In this document: positions 1 through 4,140 of the stretch, piece after piece
Layout: each line of letters begins with the position of its first letter
Position numbering within the stretch: the stretch's first letter is position 1
Source of the DNA: Legionellaceae bacterium UBA2794
GTDB taxonomy: Bacteria > Pseudomonadota > Gammaproteobacteria > Legionellales > Legionellaceae
Direction: 5' to 3'
Assembly (NCBI GenBank): GCA_002352055.1
Contig: DEHS01000030.1
Location: forward strand, 46,888 to 53,633
Length of the DNA stretch: 6,746 nucleotides
Program-made: the position numbers and the translations under genes
The notes under the pieces: model-generated
What the model was told of the DNA's origin: nothing
The model's input: only the letters and a program-made list of their open reading frames with translations
Database searches by the model: none

Positions 1-140
1 TTTTGCTTGTTAAATATTTTGCCTTTATTCAGATCGCATACTTTCCGTATAATATGGCGGAGTCGTTCACTAAATGAATGTTCAAGATGTGCGTTAACCC
101 CACGTAAGGATTCTCGCTGATTAGGACATTGTTTTATCAT
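1..140 (-). CDS. N-terminal fragment of an unrecognised protein, running off the left edge
   Basis: The minus-strand frame starting with ATG at 140-138 stays open for 46 codons to the window edge. The start is well supported: AGGGAGGAG lies 8 bases upstream (149-157 on the plus strand), one of the strongest ribosome binding sites in the window. The visible residues begin MIKQCPNQRE and include a basic, helix-prone stretch (SERLRHIIRKVCDLNKGK, residues 24-41). There is no signal peptide or membrane segment in this part. I do not recognise the family, and 46 residues are too few to assign a function. It is divergent from the MoeB-rhodanese gene. The confidence is for this being a real translated gene, not for any function. 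Confidence 0.6.
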   Translation of the reverse strand, partial: MIKQCPNQRESLRGVNAHLEHSFSERLRHIIRKVCDLNKGKIFNKQ

Positions 141-184
141 ACCACTCACTCCTCCCTGATTTTGCTAATGGCTGTTTGCATTCC

Positions 185-232
185 ATTCAAGTGGTTGAAT
201 TTTTTATATACAAGCAATTTAAACATAGATAA
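185..232 (-). promoter_or_regulatory. Candidate promoter with overlapping dyad for the left-edge gene
   Basis: On the minus strand a TATATA (210-205) could act as -10, with a weak -35 TTATCT (232-227) after a 16-base spacer. The expected transcription start falls within a perfect dyad, ATTCAA-GTGG-TTGAAT (185-200), a common place for a repressor operator. Read on the plus strand the same dyad runs into a T tract (200-205) and could be a weak terminator, but no gene ends here. The rest of the 161-336 stretch shows no gene that I can support. Confidence 0.3.
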
Positions 233-336
233 CTAATATTAATTTGTAAAGTTTATGACGGAGAACCGCAAGGAATAGTAACAGTGTGTGTCATCAATAG
301 GGACCAGAATATCTTTAGGGTTAAATTTAGACCAGT

Positions 337-366
337 TTGACCATAATAAAATCTATGAGCTATATT
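337..366 (+). promoter_or_regulatory. Sigma-70-type promoter of the MoeB-rhodanese gene
   Basis: TTGACC (337-342) matches the -35 consensus at five of six bases. TATATT (361-366), 18 bases further on, matches the -10 consensus at five of six. The predicted start near 373 leaves a leader of about 28 bases before the ATG at 401, enough for the AAGGA ribosome binding site. Two GACCA copies (330-334 and 339-343) overlap the -35 region and might bind a regulator. Confidence 0.55.
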
Positions 367-400
367 TGTAATAGTATTAAATATTGATCAAGGATTGATT

Positions 401-1564
401 ATGAGTAACGTGCTATCCACGGAAGAGATCAAAAGATATCAGCGCCAGATGTTGCTTGGTAAAGTAGGTATTGAAGGTCAGCTACGACTTAAACAGAGCC
501 GTGTGCTCTGTATTGGTGCAGGAGGGTTAGGCTCACCGGTGTTGCTATATCTGGCTGCTGCAGGGATTGGAACTCTGGGTATTGTGGATATGGATGAGGT
601 AGATATTACGAATTTACAGCGTCAAATACTTTTTACCGAGTCTGATGTAGGCGTAAGGAAAACGACAGCTGCTAAAAATCGACTAACCCAATTGAATAAA
701 AACATTGATATCATAATTTACGATGAACCTTTTAATGAGCTCAATGCAGGTAATATTGTTCCTGGTTTTGACTTAATAATTGACGCAACTGATAACTTTT
801 CCGCAAAGTATCTTATTAATGACAGCTGCGTGAAATATGGAAAGCCCTATATTTATGGCTCTATTTTAGGGTTTGAAGGACGAGTCAGTGTTTTATCTGC
901 AAAACATGGACCTTGCTATCGGTGTGTCTATCCTGAACCGCCCAAAGGCTATATTCCTAATTGCGCTGAATTCGGAATTATTGGTGCGTTACCTGGCATC
1001 ATGGGATGTATTCAAGCTATGGAAGCCATTAAATGGATACTTGGGGAATGGAGCGCTAAAAGAGCTGATGAACTGGGACAATCGTCTTTTCAGCCCTTGC
1101 TTGGAAGATTATGGATATTAGATGTGCTAACGATGCAAACCTTGCATTATCAAATTAAAAAAAATCCGGAATGCCCTGTATGCAGTAAGAATTTAAAGGA
1201 TATTAAAATAGAAGATAAACCAATGCACTGCGCGAGTAAAAGTACTTCAGCTGTACCTACTGTCACTCTAGAGGAAAGTAAAATACACATTAATGATGAA
1301 AACACCCTTTTTCTTGATGTCCGGGAAATATCTGAGTGGAATGCCGGATTTATTGATAATGCGCAACATTACCCACTTTCAGCTTTATTAAGCGGTGAGG
1401 GAATAAACGTTTTGGATCCTCAAAAGAAATATATTGTTTATTGCCAACATGGAAAAAGAAGTCAAATAGCAACTGCCTATCTAATGGAGCTGGGATTTTC
1501 TAATGTGGTTACATTGGAAAAAGGATTTTCAACATGGGATGGTGAAATTAACTTCCCTGAATAG
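401..1564 (+). CDS. moeB: MoeB/ThiF-type adenylyltransferase with C-terminal rhodanese domain (MoeBR/MoeZ-like)
   Basis: A 387-residue two-domain sulfur-transfer enzyme of the E1-like family. It is expected to adenylate the C-terminal glycine of a small ubiquitin-fold carrier (MoaD, ThiS or a relative), then pass sulfur to it for molybdopterin, thiamine or thiolated metabolites in the cytoplasm. Seen in the sequence: nucleotide loop GAGGLGSP (39-46), DMDEVDITNLQRQ (63-75), DATDN (128-132), a structural zinc site from CYRC (172-175) and CPVC (258-261), and the family cysteine C188 in PNCAEFG. A rhodanese domain covers about 288-387, with active loop CQHGKRS and C348. All key residues are present, so the gene looks functional. 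I chose ATG 401 over the in-frame TTG at 395 because AAGGA (390-394) abuts the TTG but lies six bases from the ATG. No carrier protein is encoded nearby, so the partner is unknown. Confidence 0.88.
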   Translation: MSNVLSTEEIKRYQRQMLLGKVGIEGQLRLKQSRVLCIGAGGLGSPVLLYLAAAGIGTLGIVDMDEVDITNLQRQILFTESDVGVRKTTAAKNRLTQLNKNIDIIIYDEPFNELNAGNIVPGFDLIIDATDNFSAKYLINDSCVKYGKPYIYGSILGFEGRVSVLSAKHGPCYRCVYPEPPKGYIPNCAEFGIIGALPGIMGCIQAMEAIKWILGEWSAKRADELGQSSFQPLLGRLWILDVLTMQTLHYQIKKNPECPVCSKNLKDIKIEDKPMHCASKSTSAVPTVTLEESKIHINDENTLFLDVREISEWNAGFIDNAQHYPLSALLSGEGINVLDPQKKYIVYCQHGKRSQIATAYLMELGFSNVVTLEKGFSTWDGEINFPE

Positions 1565-1573
1565 AGTTCTTAG

Positions 1574-1608
1574 CGATAAAGAGCTTGTAAGTAAAAAGCT
1601 CTTTATCG
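1574..1608. terminator. Bidirectional hairpin between convergent genes
   Basis: A perfect 13-bp inverted repeat (CGATAAAGAGCTT at 1574-1586 and its complement at 1596-1608) encloses a 9-base loop. It begins 10 bases after the MoeB-rhodanese stop and ends 6 bases before the peroxiredoxin stop, the expected place for a shared terminator. The T tracts beyond both arms are short, so termination may be partial or may need other factors. The hairpin itself is unambiguous. Confidence 0.75.
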
Positions 1609-1614
1609 GGAGCG

Positions 1615-2256
1615 TTATTTAAGGTTTGGTTGCTTTGTATAACGAAGCCAGGGTTTTACAGTTCTAAAGCCGGGAAACATTTTTTTGGCTTCTTCATCGT
1701 TTAGAGATGGAACTACAATACAGTCATCCCCCTGTTTCCAATTTACTGGTGTTGCAACATGGTGTTCGCTGGTGAGTTGTAAGGAATCGATAACCCGCAA
1801 TAGTTCATCAAAATTCCTGCCAGTCGAAGCAGGGTACGTTAGCATTAAGCGTATTTTTTTGTGATTATCTATTACAAATACAGATCTTACAGTTAAGTTA
1901 TTTAATTCATTGGGGTGAATCATTTCATATAAATTAGCTACTTTGTGTTCTGGATCTGCAATGATAGGATAATTGACGGTGCATTTTTGCGTTTCTTCGA
2001 TATCTTTTATCCATTGTTGGTGACTGCTTAAAGAATCAACGCTCACTGCGAGCAATTTAACGTTTCGTTTATCAAAATCAGGTTTTATTTTAGCCATATA
2101 TCCTAATTCAGTAGTGCACACGGGCGTAAAATCTTTTGGATGTGAGAAAAGGACAACCCAGTTATCGCCTGCCCATTGATGAAAGTCTTCAATAACCCCC
2201 TGAGTAGTTTCAATCTTTTTAAAATTGGGAGCGGTATCTCCTAATAAAATTGCCAT
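1615..2256 (-). CDS. 1-Cys peroxiredoxin, Prx6 type
   Basis: A 213-residue thiol peroxidase of the AhpC/TSA superfamily, predicted to reduce hydrogen peroxide and organic hydroperoxides in the cytoplasm. The thioredoxin fold opens with MAILLGDTAPNF. The active site PKDFTPVCTTE holds the peroxidatic cysteine C47, with T44 and P40 of the PxxxTxxC motif, H39, and R124 in TVRSVF as the conserved arginine. The C-terminal domain ends with the Prx6 hallmark FRTVKPWLRYT (197-207). Other cysteines (C92, C179) are not in 2-Cys resolving positions. The start is ATG 2256, with GGAG nine bases upstream. An upstream in-frame ATG at 2271 has no ribosome binding site and would add MENIY, which is not typical of the family. 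No AhpF or AhpD partner is adjacent, so the reductant is unknown. Divergent from the methyltransferase. Confidence 0.93.
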   Translation of the reverse strand: MAILLGDTAPNFKKIETTQGVIEDFHQWAGDNWVVLFSHPKDFTPVCTTELGYMAKIKPDFDKRNVKLLAVSVDSLSSHQQWIKDIEETQKCTVNYPIIADPEHKVANLYEMIHPNELNNLTVRSVFVIDNHKKIRLMLTYPASTGRNFDELLRVIDSLQLTSEHHVATPVNWKQGDDCIVVPSLNDEEAKKMFPGFRTVKPWLRYTKQPNLK

Positions 2257-2309
2257 ATAAATGTTCTCCATATATAGATTAAGGTGTCTGTTTGTTTGTA
2301 GTCTCTGTT

Positions 2310-2398
2310 TATGACTGTGACACGAAATGTCATATTAAAGGTATATACCATTTCTGTGAATTTTACCTAATTAAAAAGGGATTCAACGAAATAGGTAA
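2310..2398. promoter_or_regulatory. Divergent intergenic region with several inverted repeats
   Basis: The 204 bases between the peroxiredoxin and methyltransferase starts hold no gene but several symmetric elements: TATGAC/GTCATA (2310-2315 and 2329-2334, 13 bases apart), the perfect 10-bp palindrome GGTATATACC (2340-2349), and TTACCTA/TAGGTAA (2363-2369 and 2392-2398, 22 bases apart). I could not assign a convincing -35/-10 pair for the peroxiredoxin. No clear four-part OxyR site is visible. Control by an unknown dimeric regulator is an inference. Confidence 0.3.
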
Positions 2399-2402
2399 TC
2401 CA

Positions 2403-2431
2403 TTGCCTGAAGTGCTTTGGTATGTTAATTT
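2403..2431 (+). promoter_or_regulatory. Weak candidate promoter for the methyltransferase-YecM unit
   Basis: TTGCCT (2403-2408) resembles a -35 box, and a poor -10 TAATTT (2426-2431) follows after 17 bases. If used, transcription would begin near 2438. That would exclude the upstream ATG at 2422 and support translation from 2461. The -10 match is low, so this is only a suggestion. Confidence 0.25.
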
Positions 2432-2460
2432 CAATTTATCTACTCTCTCTTATATTTGTT

Positions 2461-3126
2461 ATGGATAAAGAATTTTGGCTTAAAAAATGGGGAAATAACG
2501 GGTTTTCTTCTTCCAGTAATGAAATTGATTTGGACTTGATTCGCAACGCTCCTCTTTTGAATTTAGAGCCGGGCGATACAATTCTGGTTCCCTTATGCGG
2601 GAAGACTCCTGATATGATGTGGTTAGCTGAACAAGGGTATCATGTAATTGGTATCGAGCTCGCCTCCATTGCTTGCGAGGATTTTTTCAAACAGTTTGGG
2701 ATCACACCAGAAATCACCCGATCAGATTCGGGTTTTACTCGTTATAAATTTAATAATATAGAGTTATTGTGTGGTGATATTTTTGATTTAACTGCAGATT
2801 ATCTGCCAAAAATATCGGCTGTCTACGATCATAAGGCCCTGGTTGCGCTATCTCCCGAGATGCAAGATGCTTATGTGAATCAGATTTTTTCCTTTATCAG
2901 CCATAAAAAAGGCAGCATGTTAGTATACACTTTGCAAACGGACAATGACGTCAAAGGTCCTCCATTTCCAATCAATGAGACAAAAATTAATGCTCTCTAT
3001 GGTGCCAAATCCCAAATTAAAAAAATAAAGTCAGAACCATTGATGCCCGTCCCAAAAAATTTGGCGCAAAAAGGGTATCATGATGTAATAGAAGAAATTT
3101 ATCTGATGATCATAAATAATGAATAA
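2461..3126 (+). CDS. tpm: Thiopurine S-methyltransferase (bacterial TPMT)
   Basis: A 221-residue SAM-dependent methyltransferase of the bacterial TPMT family, which methylates aromatic thiols and, in some bacteria, selenium or tellurium compounds. Family landmarks appear in order: FW and W10 at the N-terminus, PLCGKTPDM (44-52) and GIEL (64-67) of the SAM site, GDIFDL (105-110), YDHKALVALS (122-131) in place of the usual YDRAALVALP, and GPPFPI (166-171). The usual GFH near the N-terminus reads GFS here, a departure near the active-site lid. I start at 2461 because MDKEFW matches the family N-terminus and gives a near-usual length. An in-frame ATG at 2422 would add 13 mostly hydrophobic residues. 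Neither start has a good ribosome binding site. The last eight bases overlap the YecM-like gene. Confidence 0.88.
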   Translation: MDKEFWLKKWGNNGFSSSSNEIDLDLIRNAPLLNLEPGDTILVPLCGKTPDMMWLAEQGYHVIGIELASIACEDFFKQFGITPEITRSDSGFTRYKFNNIELLCGDIFDLTADYLPKISAVYDHKALVALSPEMQDAYVNQIFSFISHKKGSMLVYTLQTDNDVKGPPFPINETKINALYGAKSQIKKIKSEPLMPVPKNLAQKGYHDVIEEIYLMIINNE

Positions 3127-3625
3127 TATTGAGAAAATAATTGGGAACTATCAAATGTTCTTTTCAGATATACTTCATCGTATTCGCAATTTGCAAATCA
3201 ATATTATCGGTATGCAGTTAAGTCACTTCCTACTGCGAACTGCTACGCTAACAGATTATGCAAAAATAACAAAGGCGTTAGAAGAGTATTGTTGCGAGGT
3301 AGTGGAAACAGGTTCTAATGATAAGAGAATTTCTATCCTTACCTTAACTACCCCTTTATCCCTTGAACAGGGCTTTGAATTGCCCGTTATAGAAATTCCA
3401 GCTCCAAATTCCTCCAAAGATGCTTTAACCGGTTTTGAAAGTATGGGCATAGTAGTAGGTCCACAATTTCAGGAGTTTTTAGAACAGCATGACTCTGTTT
3501 TTACCGCTGTAAAAGAATATGGGCCTTATTTGAAGGCGGCTTTAATCACGTTTGATAATCAAAAAACCGTTAAATTCTATAATCGCTCAATACGTGAAGT
3601 CATTCGTTTAGAGAGTGGGGCTTAA
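3119..3625 (+). CDS. yecM: YecM-like protein (VOC/glyoxalase superfamily)
   Basis: A 168-residue protein resembling YecM, a glyoxalase-fold family of unknown function with a metal-binding-like site. Recognisable stretches are SHFLLRT (35-41), LEQGFELPVIEIPAPN (82-97), ESMGIVVG (107-114) and KTVKFYNRSIREVI (149-162), in the order seen in E. coli YecM. Compared with E. coli YecM as I remember it, the first His (H36) and E92 are kept, but the His of the EHIEI stretch is S108 and the His of KFHPWSI is Y154, so metal binding may be lost or altered. No ribosome binding site precedes the ATG. The start overlaps the methyltransferase stop by eight bases, so translation is probably coupled. It is likely co-transcribed with tpm. 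Family assignment is by memory of the sequence pattern. Confidence 0.75.
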   Translation: MNNIEKIIGNYQMFFSDILHRIRNLQINIIGMQLSHFLLRTATLTDYAKITKALEEYCCEVVETGSNDKRISILTLTTPLSLEQGFELPVIEIPAPNSSKDALTGFESMGIVVGPQFQEFLEQHDSVFTAVKEYGPYLKAALITFDNQKTVKFYNRSIREVIRLESGA

Positions 3626-3638
3626 ATTAATCATGATT

Positions 3639-3690
3639 GAGGCGGAGTATTCCCGACCTCTAGGCCTTAATTTTCTCATTTTTTCTTCAT
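3639..3690 (+). terminator. Possible terminator after the YecM-like gene
   Basis: GAGG (3639-3642) pairs with CCTC (3657-3660), with a nested GGA/TCC pairing around GTAT. A T-rich tract follows about ten bases later (3671-3690). The stem is interrupted and the T tract is distant, so this is a weak candidate. It does lie just past the stop codon and before the convergent gene's stop. Confidence 0.3.
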
Positions 3691-3693
3691 CCA

Positions 3694-3996
3694 TTAATGC
3701 GTCTGCATCTCACCCAGTCGGAATGGATAATCATGCCGGCATCGAGCATAGGCGCTTCCTATTTTTAATGAGTTTGCATAATACGCATAATGAGTTGCAT
3801 TATAGGCGCAACAGGGAACAGAGCTGATAAAGCATCCTCGTTTCGCATTCCATACAAATCCACTTACTGTAGGATCAAGGGTTCTGCCATCAAAACAGAC
3901 ATAATGTGGCTGAGAAGGGCGATCTCCTCTGATGCATCCCTGAGCATATAAGGTCACTGAAAGGAAACTGCTAAATAGAATTATTATTATTCTCAT
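3694..3996 (-). CDS. Small secreted cysteine-rich protein, unrecognised family
   Basis: A 100-residue protein with a textbook signal peptide: MR, a hydrophobic core of I, L, F, S and V (3-16), and a likely cleavage after LYA (18). The mature part of about 82 residues has six cysteines (21, 34, 55, 62, 63, 86), an even number that suits three disulfides. It is also rich in aromatic residues (a Y/A stretch at 65-74), points expected of an exported folded domain. It carries an RGD at 23-25 just after the first cysteine. I do not recognise the family. The start is ATG 3996, with AAGG eight bases upstream. The open frame extends 27 codons further, but that extension puts the signal peptide inside the protein and lacks a ribosome binding site. 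Convergent with yecM and divergent from the large repeat protein. Export through Sec to the periplasm or beyond is inferred. Confidence 0.72.
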   Translation of the reverse strand: MRIIIILFSSFLSVTLYAQGCIRGDRPSQPHYVCFDGRTLDPTVSGFVWNAKRGCFISSVPCCAYNATHYAYYANSLKIGSAYARCRHDYPFRLGEMQTH

Positions 3997-4078
3997 ATAT
4001 TTAACCTTAAAGTTGCTATACTTCATAAAAGAACGTGCGATGAAATTATTCAAACGTATTGTTATGATTAGCGACACA

Positions 4079-4111
4079 TTTAAGGATAACTTAAGAAAAT
4101 AAGTTTAAAAT
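4079..4111 (+). promoter_or_regulatory. PmrA-box-like direct repeat and -10 element of the large repeat protein
   Basis: Two half-sites, TTTAAGGAT (4080-4088 region) and CTTAAGAAA (4090-4098), repeat TTAA with an 11-bp period. This is the spacing of the Legionella PmrA box (cTTAATatT, two bases, cTTAATatT), although several flanking positions differ. Seven bases on lies TAAAAT (4106-4111), a five-of-six match to the -10 box, with no good -35. This suits an activator-dependent promoter starting near 4118. An AACTTA/TAAGTT dyad (4088-4093 and 4100-4105) overlaps and offers an alternative reading. Regulator identity is inferred. Confidence 0.4.
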
Positions 4112-4140
4112 GAATCCAAAAGGTTCAGGAGTTTAATCAA

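Noticed and set aside
395..400. TTG start two codons upstream for the MoeB-rhodanese gene
   Set aside because: It directly abuts the AAGGA ribosome binding site, leaving no spacer. The ATG at 401 has a six-base spacer.
873..1121. Plus-strand 82-codon frame inside the MoeB-rhodanese gene
   Set aside because: It lies wholly inside a well-supported gene in another frame and has no family features.
3256..3450. Minus-strand 64-codon frame inside the YecM-like gene
   Set aside because: Antisense shadow of a recognised coding region.
3615..3827. Plus-strand 70-codon frame after the YecM-like gene
   Set aside because: It overlaps the minus-strand secreted protein, which has a signal peptide, paired cysteines and a ribosome binding site. 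The plus frame has none of these.
3997..4077. 27-codon N-terminal extension of the secreted protein
   Set aside because: It would bury the signal peptide. The ATG at 3996 has its own ribosome binding site.
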